Shown here one piece after another: positions 1-5,217 of a stretch of DNA of 6,521 nt. The position numbers and the translations under genes are program-made. The notes beneath the pieces are model-generated. The model saw only the letters and a program-made list of their open reading frames with translations, was not told where the DNA came from and did not search any database. Origin of the DNA: an uncultured Clostridia bacterium (GTDB lineage: Bacteria; Bacillota; Clostridia; Oscillospirales; Acutalibacteraceae); NCBI GenBank assembly GCA_946539105.1, contig CAMNHG010000073.1, forward strand, positions 1 to 6,521, given 5' to 3'. Position 1 is the stretch's first letter; the number at the start of each line of letters is the position of its first letter.

Positions 1-269
1 GAAATTCCGCAAGCCTCGCAGAGCTGTAATTCGGTGTAGGACGAGCAGTCCATACCGCAGCCTTCCTCCTTAAGAATCTGCATAATATAGGGATTGGGAG
101 TAGCCTTTACGGCAAAAAACTCCTTGTAGCCCTTGTTCCAGCTGAAAGCCTTGTAAAGCTCACGCGCGTTCTCTCTGATACCCTTCTCGTCATACAGATG
201 AAAAGGCGTAGGAATGTCCTTGATAATATCCTTTGCCTGTTCAAGCGTAATAAACGTTTTTTTTTCCAT
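1..269 (-). CDS. lysA: Diaminopimelate decarboxylase, N-terminal part (runs off the left edge)
   Basis: Only the first 89 codons are inside the window. The visible part reads as the start of a fold-type III, PLP-dependent decarboxylase of the LysA family. That enzyme decarboxylates meso-diaminopimelate to L-lysine in the cytoplasm, the last step of lysine synthesis. Residues 21-26 (TPFHLY) match the usual TPF-LY opening. FFAVKATPNP at 51-60 carries the expected PLP Schiff-base lysine, K55. GCGMDCSSYTEL at 70-81 matches the following barrel strand, where many relatives have G-DV-S-GEL. The ATG at 269-267 is preceded at 7 nt by a strong GGGGG-containing Shine-Dalgarno (274-282). It follows engB by 196 bp of repeat-rich DNA, so it is probably separately transcribed. 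Other fold-III decarboxylases (SpeA, NspC) are less likely but cannot be excluded from this fragment. Confidence 0.85.
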   Translation of the reverse strand, partial: MEKKTFITLEQAKDIIKDIPTPFHLYDEKGIRENARELYKAFSWNKGYKEFFAVKATPNPYIMQILKEEGCGMDCSSYTELQLCEACGI

Positions 270-273
270 TGTA

Positions 274-282
274 CTTCCCCCT
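274..282 (-). promoter_or_regulatory. Strong ribosome binding site of lysA
   Basis: On the minus strand this reads AGGGGGAAG, with its G run 7 nt before the ATG. It is the purest Shine-Dalgarno in the window and supports the chosen start for the partial lysA gene. Confidence 0.8.
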
Positions 283-291
283 GATTTTTAA

Positions 292-319
292 TTGATAGTT
301 GATAATTGATAATTGATAA
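292..319 (+). repeat. Heptad array A: four tandem 7-bp units
   Basis: The plus strand reads one TTGATAG followed by three TTGATAA units in perfect 7-bp register. The array abuts the left copy of the 62-bp box, so the last unit runs into TTTCGGTCGGG. It lies between the lysA ribosome binding site and the box. The same unit occurs on the other strand in array B (449-476), so A and B face each other across the spacer. Period 7 and near-identical units within the array suggest growth by replication slippage. Confidence 0.85.
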
Positions 320-379
320 TTTCGGTCGGGTGGATAGGTTTGCTGTCCCGAAACGTTTAGTTCCCGATTGAATTAATAT
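318..379 (+). repeat. 62-bp box, left copy (inverted relative to 1231-1293)
   Basis: This segment matches the reverse complement of 1231-1293 with about eight substitutions and one single-base gap over 63 positions (aligned by eye). Its ends are complementary: AATT (318-321) plus CGGTCGGG (323-330) can pair with CCCGATTG (363-370) plus AATT (371-374). That gives 12 pairs with one bulged T and two G-U wobbles. The wobbles pair only in RNA made from the plus strand, which suggests the folding strand. An alternative pairing, TTTCGG (320-325) with CCGAAA (348-353), is also kept in both copies. The box lies upstream of lysA in antisense orientation. Function and mobility are unknown. Confidence 0.85.
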
Positions 380-401
380 TGTGCGAATTTAACTTTTTCA
401 A
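373..401 (-). promoter_or_regulatory. Candidate sigma-A-type promoter for lysA
   Basis: The minus strand shows TTGAAA (401-396; 5 of 6 to TTGACA), a 17-bp spacer, then TATTAA (378-373; 4 of 6 to TATAAT). Transcription would start near 366 and give a leader of roughly 95 nt before the lysA ATG. The -10 hexamer overlaps the end of the 62-bp box, and most of the leader would be the antisense of that box. A chance match is possible in such A+T-rich DNA. Confidence 0.4.
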
Positions 402-427
402 ATCCTCAGAATAAATTTAAATCGTGT

Positions 428-442
428 GCGGGCAGAGCCCGC
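428..442. repeat. Short GC-rich hairpin downstream of engB
   Basis: GCGGGC (428-433) and GCCCGC (437-442) form a perfect 6-bp stem with a 3-nt loop, next to heptad array B. It lies about 24 bp past the engB stop, so it could end or protect the engB transcript. The sequence after it on the minus strand (ACACGATTTAAATTTATT) has no solid T run, so I call it a palindrome with possible weak terminator activity rather than a terminator. It takes the place held by the 52-bp palindrome in the engB-lon spacer. Confidence 0.6.
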
Positions 443-448
443 CATTAA

Positions 449-476
449 TTTTCCATTTTCCATTATCAATTATCCA
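449..476 (-). repeat. Heptad array B overlapping the engB stop codon
   Basis: On the plus strand there are two TTTTCCA units, then TTATCAA and TTATCCA, in exact 7-bp register. TTATCAA is the reverse complement of the array A unit. The engB TGA (468-466) lies in the third unit, and the last three engB residues (MDN) come almost wholly from the array. Read on the minus strand the array runs from the stop codon toward the GC-rich hairpin. Confidence 0.8.
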
Positions 477-1059
477 TTTCTTTAACGTATTCCTCTATTG
501 CCTGCTTTATATCATCCAAACCGTCTCCGTTAACAGCTGAGAACGGAATGAGCTGTACGCCTTCAAAATCCTGAAGCTCGTCCATAACCTCGTCTACGCG
601 CTTTTCATAGGCGGTTTTTTTGAGCTTGTCCTTTTTTGTCAGGACAATCACGAAGGGCGCGTTGCAGTTGTACAGAAAATTAATCATATCGTAATCGTCC
701 TTGGTCGGCTTGTGGCGGATGTCCACAATCTGGACGATAAGCGCGATGTTCCGTTCTGAGGACAGATAACCCTCTACAAGCGACGCCCAACGCTGTTTTT
801 CGGTCTTAGAGACCTTTGCGTAGCCGTAGCCGGGCAAATCGACCATACGAAAGTCGTTCAGTTTATAAAAATTTATCGTAGCCGTCTTGCCGGGCTGAGC
901 ACTGACCCTCGCGAGAGCCTTGCGCTGAACCAGCTTATTGATAAGCGAGCTCTTGCCAACATTGGAGTGCCCCGAGAACACAACCTCGGGCATATCGGAC
1001 TTAGGGAGCTGACTGACAGTCCCTGCCGCATATTCAAAACTAACTTCGTTGAAATTCAT
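466..1059 (-). CDS. engB: Ribosome biogenesis GTP-binding protein EngB (YihA/YsxC)
   Basis: This 197-residue cytoplasmic GTPase of the TrmE-Era-EngA-EngB family is known to help late assembly of the 50S ribosomal subunit and is essential in several bacteria. All five G motifs are present: G1 GHSNVGKS (30-37), the G2 threonine region in PGKTATINF (56-64), G3 DLPG (74-77), G4 TKKD (141-144) and G5 SAV (174-176). The DLPGYGYAKV segment is an EngB hallmark, and the length is usual for the family. G1 has H31 where R is more common. The ATG has an AAGGTG Shine-Dalgarno at 1072-1067, 7 nt upstream. The gene is separated from lon by 265 bp and from lysA by 196 bp of repeat DNA, and it is bracketed by two opposed copies of the 62-bp box. 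Its extreme C-terminus is encoded in heptad array B. Confidence 0.97.
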   Translation of the reverse strand: MNFNEVSFEYAAGTVSQLPKSDMPEVVFSGHSNVGKSSLINKLVQRKALARVSAQPGKTATINFYKLNDFRMVDLPGYGYAKVSKTEKQRWASLVEGYLSSERNIALIVQIVDIRHKPTKDDYDMINFLYNCNAPFVIVLTKKDKLKKTAYEKRVDEVMDELQDFEGVQLIPFSAVNGDGLDDIKQAIEEYVKEMDN

Positions 1060-1072
1060 TTTAAAACACCTT

Positions 1073-1107
1073 GTTTAGAGTTTAATGTTTAGAGTTTAGA
1101 GTTTAAT
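1073..1107 (+). repeat. Heptad array C: five tandem units upstream of engB
   Basis: The plus strand reads GTTTAGA and GTTTAAT units, five in a row, in exact 7-bp register. The array begins one base upstream of the engB Shine-Dalgarno (1072-1067). Its units are the reverse complements of those in array D (1291-1318), so C and D face each other across the lon-engB spacer. Confidence 0.85.
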
Positions 1108-1136
1108 TATTTATTGGAAACGTTTGTATATCTTTG

Positions 1137-1157
1137 AATTAGAGTTTAGAATTTAAT
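1137..1157 (+). repeat. Short heptad run abutting the 52-bp palindrome
   Basis: Three 7-bp units (AATTAGA, GTTTAGA, ATTTAAT) run directly into the TGTAG that opens the palindrome at 1158. They match the array C units and are separated from array C by about 29 bp. The first unit is the least conserved. Confidence 0.6.
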
Positions 1158-1209
1158 TGTAGGGGCAGGTCTTGACCTGCCCGCGGTTTGGTCAAGACCA
1201 AACCCTACA
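1158..1209. repeat. 52-bp palindrome that can fold as a three-way junction
   Basis: The element opens with TGTAG (1158-1162) and closes with CTACA (1205-1209). Inside are two perfect 9-bp hairpins: GGGCAGGTC/GACCTGCCC (1163-1171 with 1174-1182, TT loop) and GGTTTGGTC/GACCAAACC (1185-1193 with 1196-1204, AA loop). They are joined by GC at 1183-1184. The whole is also one imperfect palindrome centred on CCGCGG (1181-1186), with 20 of 26 symmetric pairs matching. The non-matching positions lie in two triplet blocks that pair correctly inside each small hairpin. It lies in the lon-engB spacer. It may end or protect the lon transcript, but no strong T run follows on either strand. Confidence 0.85.
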
Positions 1210-1230
1210 ACATTAGAAATTTTTTATTCC

Positions 1231-1293
1231 ATATTAATTCAATCGGGAATAAAAACGTTTCGGAAAAACAAACCTTTCTCCCCGACCGAAATT
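1231..1293 (-). repeat. 62-bp box, right copy (inverted relative to 318-379)
   Basis: On the minus strand this reads like the plus strand of 318-379, starting AATTTCGGTCGGG and ending CCCGATTGAATTAATAT. The pairing ends are identical in the two copies, while most substitutions fall between them. Here the strand able to make the G-U-containing stem is the same as that of lon and engB, so it could fold in a lon-engB read-through RNA. CCGAAA followed by CGTTTTTATT on the minus strand gives this copy a T-rich stretch that the left copy lacks. Confidence 0.85.
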
Positions 1294-1318
1294 AAACTCT
1301 AAACTCTTAACTCTTAAC
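1291..1318 (-). repeat. Heptad array D next to the lon stop codon
   Basis: The plus strand shows ATTAAAC, TCTAAAC and two TCTTAAC units in 7-bp register, ending 6 bp short of the lon TAA (1327-1325). A degenerate fifth unit, TATTTAT, reaches the stop codon itself. Read on the minus strand the units are GTTAAGA, GTTTAGA and GTTTAAT, leading straight into TTCGGTCGGG of the box, as array A does on the other strand. Confidence 0.85.
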
Positions 1319-1324
1319 TATTTA

Positions 1325-3730
1325 TTACTGCCTAACCCCTGCCGAACTTGCTTTCGGCTCGACAGGCAAATTAATATCGTTCCACGCCTTTTCGCTGACC
1401 TTTACCGGGTTGATTAGGGCTAGCTTTACTACCTCGGTGAAGTCCTCAACCGCGATGAAATCTACCTTTTCCTTAACCGCAGGGTCAAGCTCGGACAAAT
1501 CTGGTTCGTTTTGCTTCGGGATAAGCACCAGCTTGATTCCGTGCTTGTACGCCGCCATACTCTTTTCCTTAAGTCCGCCGATGGGCAGAACCTTGCCCCT
1601 GAGCGTAATCTCGCCTGTCATTGCGATGTCGCACCTCACGGGCTTTGCGGAGAGTGCCGAGTAAATCGCCGTTGCCATTGTTATGCCGGCAGACGGTCCA
1701 TCCTTGGGAACGGCACCCTCGGGAGCGTGAATGTGAATGTCTTTATTTTTATAAAAGTCGGGGTCAATCCCCAGCACATTTGCGTGGCTTCTTATGCAGG
1801 TTATCGCGATACGCGCGCTCTCCTTCATAACGTCACCGAGCGAGCCTGTCAGCTCAATTTTGCCTGTGCCGTCCATAACCGCAACCTCAATCGGCAGCAG
1901 CTCGCCGCCTACAGACGTCCACGCCAAGCCGTTGACAACGCCGATTTCGTTCTTCTTGCTGTAGGTGTCGGGCAGGTACTTTTTGTTGCCCAAAAGTTTT
2001 TCGACAGCCTTGTCGTCAATCTTAAAGACTTCCTCGCCGTCCTCGAGCTTTTTAACCGCGCACTTGCGCATTACGGAAGCGATGTAACGCTCTAAGTTAC
2101 GCACTCCCGACTCTCGGGTGTAGTAGTCGATGATGGAATAAAGTGCCTTATTTGTGAATTTTAATTCTTTATTAGAAAAACCGTTGAGATCAAGCTGCTT
2201 GGGAACAAGGTGCTTTTTGGCGATATTGAACTTTTCTTCCCTTGTGTAGCTGCTTATCTCGATGACTTCCATTCTGTCCCTGAGCGGAGCAGGAATCGCA
2301 CCGAGGTCGTTCGCCGTGGTGATGAACATAACGTTCGATAAATCAAACGGAATATCGATGTAGTGGTCGGTAAATTTGTAGTTTTGCTCAATGTCGAGCA
2401 CCTCGAGCAGAGCTGATGTCGGGTCGCCCTTGTAATCCGATGACAGCTTGTCAACCTCATCGAGGATAATAAGCGGATTGTTTGTGCCGGCATTTTGCAC
2501 CGCAGCCATAATTCTGCCGGGCATTGAGCCGATATATGTACGCCTGTGACCTCGGATTTCAGCCTCGTCCTTTACACCGCCCAGGGCAATACGCTCGCTT
2601 TTTCTGCCGATTGCGTTGGCAATGGACTTGGCGATTGAGGTCTTGCCCACTCCCGGAGGTCCCACAAGGCAGATAATCTGTCCCTTTTGCTTGTCGCTGA
2701 GCTTTTTAACCGCAAGCTGTTCAACAATTCTGTCCTTGATTTTTTCAAGCCCGAAGTGGGTTTTGTTAAGCTCCCTGCGGATTTTTGAGATAACGATTTT
2801 GTCCTTTGTCGAGGTGTTCCAGGGCAAATCGAGCACGGTGTCAAGGTAAGTGCGGATAACCGAGCCCTCCTGAGAGCCGTAGGGCATTTTCATCAGCTTA
2901 CGGCACTCCTTAAGCAGTGTTGTCTGGCTCTTTTGGTCGAGCTTAAGCTCCAGGATTTTATCGGCATAATCAGCCGCCTCATCATTGGGGCTTTCGTCCT
3001 CGCCGAGCTCCTCCTCAATAACCTTCAACTGCTCGCGCAGGAAAAAGTCTCGCTGGGTTTCGTCAATCCTCATCTTTGCCTTTACGGTGATTTCTTCCTC
3101 GATTTTGAGAATATAAATCTCGTTCATCAGTTCGTCAAGCACGATTTCGAGCCTGTCGTACTGGTTAAGGGTCTCAAGAACCATCTGCTTAATTGTGTAG
3201 TCAAGCGGAATGTTTGAGGTGATGTAGTCGGCAAGCTCGCCTGTAGACTTGCAGAGCGCGACCTTAAAGATAATGTCGGGCGCGGTTTTCGGAGCAATCT
3301 CAATAAAACGCTCAAACTGCTCCCTCACCGCACGGATAAGCGCGGTATCGCGCGAGGTTGGCGGAGTAATTGCGTCGGGAAGCGGCTCTACCTCAGCCAA
3401 CATACAGCCCTTGTCAAACACCGGAGCGCAGATTTTTGCACGGTATTTGCCCTCGATTACAATTCTTGTAGTGTTTTCGGGCAGCTTTTGCACCTGAATA
3501 ACCTTTGCGACAACTCCGATTTTATATAAATCAATCAGCTTAGGCTCGCTTTCGGACGCGTCAATCTGAGCCGAAAGGAAGATAAGCTGGTTAGTCTCCA
3601 TCGCTTTTTTGATGGCAGTAATGCTCTTTTTTCTGCCTACATCAAAGTGTATTAAAGACTTGGGAAAAACAACAAGCCCTCTGAGCGGCAAAACAGGAAG
3701 GGTCAGGGTGTTGGTATTTTCAAAATCCAT
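1325..3730 (-). CDS. lon: ATP-dependent protease Lon (LonA type)
   Basis: This 801-residue LonA protease is a cytoplasmic homo-hexamer in its family. It degrades misfolded and short-lived regulatory proteins using ATP. The N-terminal substrate-binding LON domain covers about residues 10-205 (LPVLPLRGLVVFP at the start), followed by a charged helical linker to about 330. The AAA+ module has Walker A GPPGVGKT (357-364), Walker B ending in LDE (423-425) and an SGVRNLER sensor-2 segment (541-548). The peptidase domain has the Ser-Lys dyad: S680 in PKDGPSAG and K723 in GGLKEK, 43 residues apart as in E. coli Lon (S679/K722). No transmembrane segment is seen, so this is not LonB. The ATG has AAAGGA 6 nt upstream (3742-3737). 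The gene follows clpX by 133 bp. No CIRCE or CtsR box was found in that spacer. Confidence 0.98.
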   Translation of the reverse strand: MDFENTNTLTLPVLPLRGLVVFPKSLIHFDVGRKKSITAIKKAMETNQLIFLSAQIDASESEPKLIDLYKIGVVAKVIQVQKLPENTTRIVIEGKYRAKICAPVFDKGCMLAEVEPLPDAITPPTSRDTALIRAVREQFERFIEIAPKTAPDIIFKVALCKSTGELADYITSNIPLDYTIKQMVLETLNQYDRLEIVLDELMNEIYILKIEEEITVKAKMRIDETQRDFFLREQLKVIEEELGEDESPNDEAADYADKILELKLDQKSQTTLLKECRKLMKMPYGSQEGSVIRTYLDTVLDLPWNTSTKDKIVISKIRRELNKTHFGLEKIKDRIVEQLAVKKLSDKQKGQIICLVGPPGVGKTSIAKSIANAIGRKSERIALGGVKDEAEIRGHRRTYIGSMPGRIMAAVQNAGTNNPLIILDEVDKLSSDYKGDPTSALLEVLDIEQNYKFTDHYIDIPFDLSNVMFITTANDLGAIPAPLRDRMEVIEISSYTREEKFNIAKKHLVPKQLDLNGFSNKELKFTNKALYSIIDYYTRESGVRNLERYIASVMRKCAVKKLEDGEEVFKIDDKAVEKLLGNKKYLPDTYSKKNEIGVVNGLAWTSVGGELLPIEVAVMDGTGKIELTGSLGDVMKESARIAITCIRSHANVLGIDPDFYKNKDIHIHAPEGAVPKDGPSAGITMATAIYSALSAKPVRCDIAMTGEITLRGKVLPIGGLKEKSMAAYKHGIKLVLIPKQNEPDLSELDPAVKEKVDFIAVEDFTEVVKLALINPVKVSEKAWNDINLPVEPKASSAGVRQ

Positions 3731-3788
3731 TTTAAGTCCTTTCTATAACCTATTTATTTTTAATTTCAAACTTCTGTATATAAACAAG

Positions 3789-3812
3789 TAGGGGCGGAGC
3801 AAATGTCCGCCC
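3789..3812. repeat. GC-rich hairpin between clpX and lon, a half-size relative of the 52-bp palindrome
   Basis: GTAGGGGCGGA leads into a perfect 7-bp stem, GGGCGGA (3792-3798) and TCCGCCC (3806-3812), with a 7-nt loop. The GTAGGGGC start is shared with the first arm of the palindrome at 1158-1209, but no second arm follows. Read on the minus strand it lies about 50 bp past the clpX stop and is followed by CTACTTGTTTATATA. It may therefore act as a weak terminator or processing site between clpX and lon. Confidence 0.65.
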
Positions 3813-3825
3813 TTAAAGCTGTAAA

Positions 3826-3867
3826 TTGTCAACTGTTAATCGTTAATTGTTAATTATTAATTGTCAA
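3826..3867 (-). repeat. Heptad array E: six tandem units overlapping the clpX stop codon
   Basis: Six 7-bp units in perfect register on the plus strand fit YYRTYAA: TTGTCAA, CTGTTAA, TCGTTAA, TTGTTAA, TTATTAA, TTGTCAA. The clpX TGA (3866-3864) occupies positions 4-6 of the last unit, the same phase that the engB stop has in array B. Read on the minus strand the array starts at the stop codon and points toward the hairpin at 3789-3812. No partner array is seen on the lon side. Confidence 0.85.
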
Positions 3868-5201
3868 GACGCCGAGCTTCTCTTTGTGCGCTTAAGCACG
3901 GATTTACCCGGAATCTTTACAGGGAACGAGGGTTTATCCTTTCTCCTGATAATCTGAGGAGCGGCATTATCCGTAACAACCTCTTTGGTGATGATGATTT
4001 TCTCAATCGTGCTGTCGGACGGAGTTTCAAACATCGGGTTTTTAAGGATACCTTCCATAATTCCCCTAAGTCCTCTTGCGCCTGTGCGCTGTTCGTGAGC
4101 CATATCGGCAATCGCCTCAAGAGCTTCATCCTCAAAGTAAAGCTCAACATTGTCAAGCTCAAACAGCTTTTTGTACTGCTGAACAATAGAGTTTTTCGGC
4201 ACTGTGAGGATTTTTACAAGAGCCTCGGTGTCAAGACCGCTGAGCGCGGTAATAACCGGCAGACGTCCGATAAGCTCGGGAATAATTCCGAATTTTACGA
4301 GGTCGTGAGCCACAACATCCTTCATCCAGTAGGTTTCGTCAAGCTCCTTTTTGGACTTAACGATTGACTCAAAGCCGATTACCGAGCCGCCCTGACGCTT
4401 TTCGACAATCTTTTCGAGTCCGTCAAAGGCTCCGCCGCAAATAAACAGAATATTCTTTGTGTCTATCTGCAAAAACTCCTGCTGGGGGTGCTTCCTTCCG
4501 CCCTGAGGAGGAACGTTGGCTACCGTGCCCTCGACAATCTTAAGCAAAGCCTGCTGAACGCCTTCGCCCGAAACATCACGGGTAATCGAGGGGTTCTCGC
4601 TTTTTCTGGCGATCTTATCAATCTCGTCGATATAGATGATACCGCGCTGAGCGCGTTCAATGTCGTAATCCGCAGCCTGAATGAGCTTTAAGAGGATATT
4701 TTCAACATCCTCGCCCACATAGCCTGCCTCGGTAAGAGTGGTGGCGTCGGCAATAGCAAACGGCACATCAAGAGCCTTTGCAAGCGTCTGTGCAAGCAAG
4801 GTCTTGCCCACGCCGGTGGGTCCGAGCAAAAGCACGTTGCTCTTTGAGAACTCAACGCTGTCGTCACCTGCCAAAGCGCGCTTGTAGTGGTTATAAACCG
4901 CAACGCTCAGGGTGATTTTAGCGTCGTCCTGACCGATAACATACTCGTCAAGAATCGCCTTAATCTCCTTGGGCTTAATAAGCTCGCTTACATCCCCGGG
5001 CATATCAGGCTCGGGAATGGGATTATGCTTGGGAGAAGGGCTTAGCTCGTTCTCCCCCGACTGGTCGAGAATATTCATACAAAGGTTAACGCACCGGTCG
5101 CAGATATACGCACCGTTGCCGGCAATAAGGCGCAATACCATATCCTGGGGTTTTCCGCAGAATGAGCAGTAAATTTCCTTATTGTTGTTAGAAGTAGCCA
5201 T
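3864..5201 (-). CDS. clpX: ATP-dependent Clp protease, ATP-binding subunit ClpX
   Basis: This 445-residue AAA+ unfoldase is known to form a hexamer that unfolds tagged proteins and feeds them to ClpP. The N-terminal zinc-binding domain has C12, C15, C34 and C37. Walker A is GPTGVGKT (127-134) and Walker B ends in IDE (191-193). The pore loops are visible as GYVG (160-163) and RKH (236-238). The IGF tripeptide (275-277) is the loop that docks into ClpP, which marks this as ClpX rather than another Clp ATPase. A TGARGLR sensor-2 segment is at 373-379. Length is normal, with a basic tail (KRTKRSSAS). It starts 14 bp after clpP, so the two subunits are almost certainly co-transcribed. The stop codon lies in heptad array E. 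Confidence 0.98.
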   Translation of the reverse strand: MATSNNNKEIYCSFCGKPQDMVLRLIAGNGAYICDRCVNLCMNILDQSGENELSPSPKHNPIPEPDMPGDVSELIKPKEIKAILDEYVIGQDDAKITLSVAVYNHYKRALAGDDSVEFSKSNVLLLGPTGVGKTLLAQTLAKALDVPFAIADATTLTEAGYVGEDVENILLKLIQAADYDIERAQRGIIYIDEIDKIARKSENPSITRDVSGEGVQQALLKIVEGTVANVPPQGGRKHPQQEFLQIDTKNILFICGGAFDGLEKIVEKRQGGSVIGFESIVKSKKELDETYWMKDVVAHDLVKFGIIPELIGRLPVITALSGLDTEALVKILTVPKNSIVQQYKKLFELDNVELYFEDEALEAIADMAHEQRTGARGLRGIMEGILKNPMFETPSDSTIEKIIITKEVVTDNAAPQIIRRKDKPSFPVKIPGKSVLKRTKRSSAS

Positions 5202-5208
5202 TTGCTTT

Positions 5209-5217
5209 CCTCACCTT
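5209..5217 (-). promoter_or_regulatory. clpX ribosome binding site overlapping the clpP stop codon
   Basis: On the minus strand the clpP stop TAA runs directly into GGTGAGG, so AAGGTGAGG shares two bases with the stop codon and ends 7 nt before the clpX ATG. A ribosome finishing clpP would be in place to start clpX, consistent with translational coupling of the two subunits. Confidence 0.75.

Noticed and set aside
292..476. CRISPR array or phage attachment site
   Set aside because: The 7-bp units are directly contiguous without spacers and too short for CRISPR repeats. No cas, integrase or tRNA gene is nearby.
1187..1204. CtsR operator in the GGTCAAGACC part of the palindrome
   Set aside because: CtsR sites are direct GGTCAAA heptad repeats separated by 3 bp; here the sequence is an inverted repeat belonging to the hairpin arm.
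1511..2095. Plus-strand open frame of 194 codons opposite lon
   Set aside because: It lies wholly inside lon on the other strand, has no convincing ribosome binding site, and its protein resembles no family. It arises from codon bias in the lon peptidase region.
2254..2844. Minus-strand open frames in another frame of lon (79 and 90 codons)
   Set aside because: They overlap the Walker A and B region of lon in a shifted frame, have low-complexity Ser/Arg/Leu-rich translations and no start signals.
3744..3772. TTGAAA-16-TATAGA on the minus strand before lon as a promoter
   Set aside because: Transcription would start inside or after the lon Shine-Dalgarno, leaving no usable ribosome binding site.
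3861..4367. Plus-strand open frame of 168 codons opposite clpX
   Set aside because: It is antisense to the conserved AAA+ region of clpX and starts at the heptad array. No recognisable domain or start signal is present.
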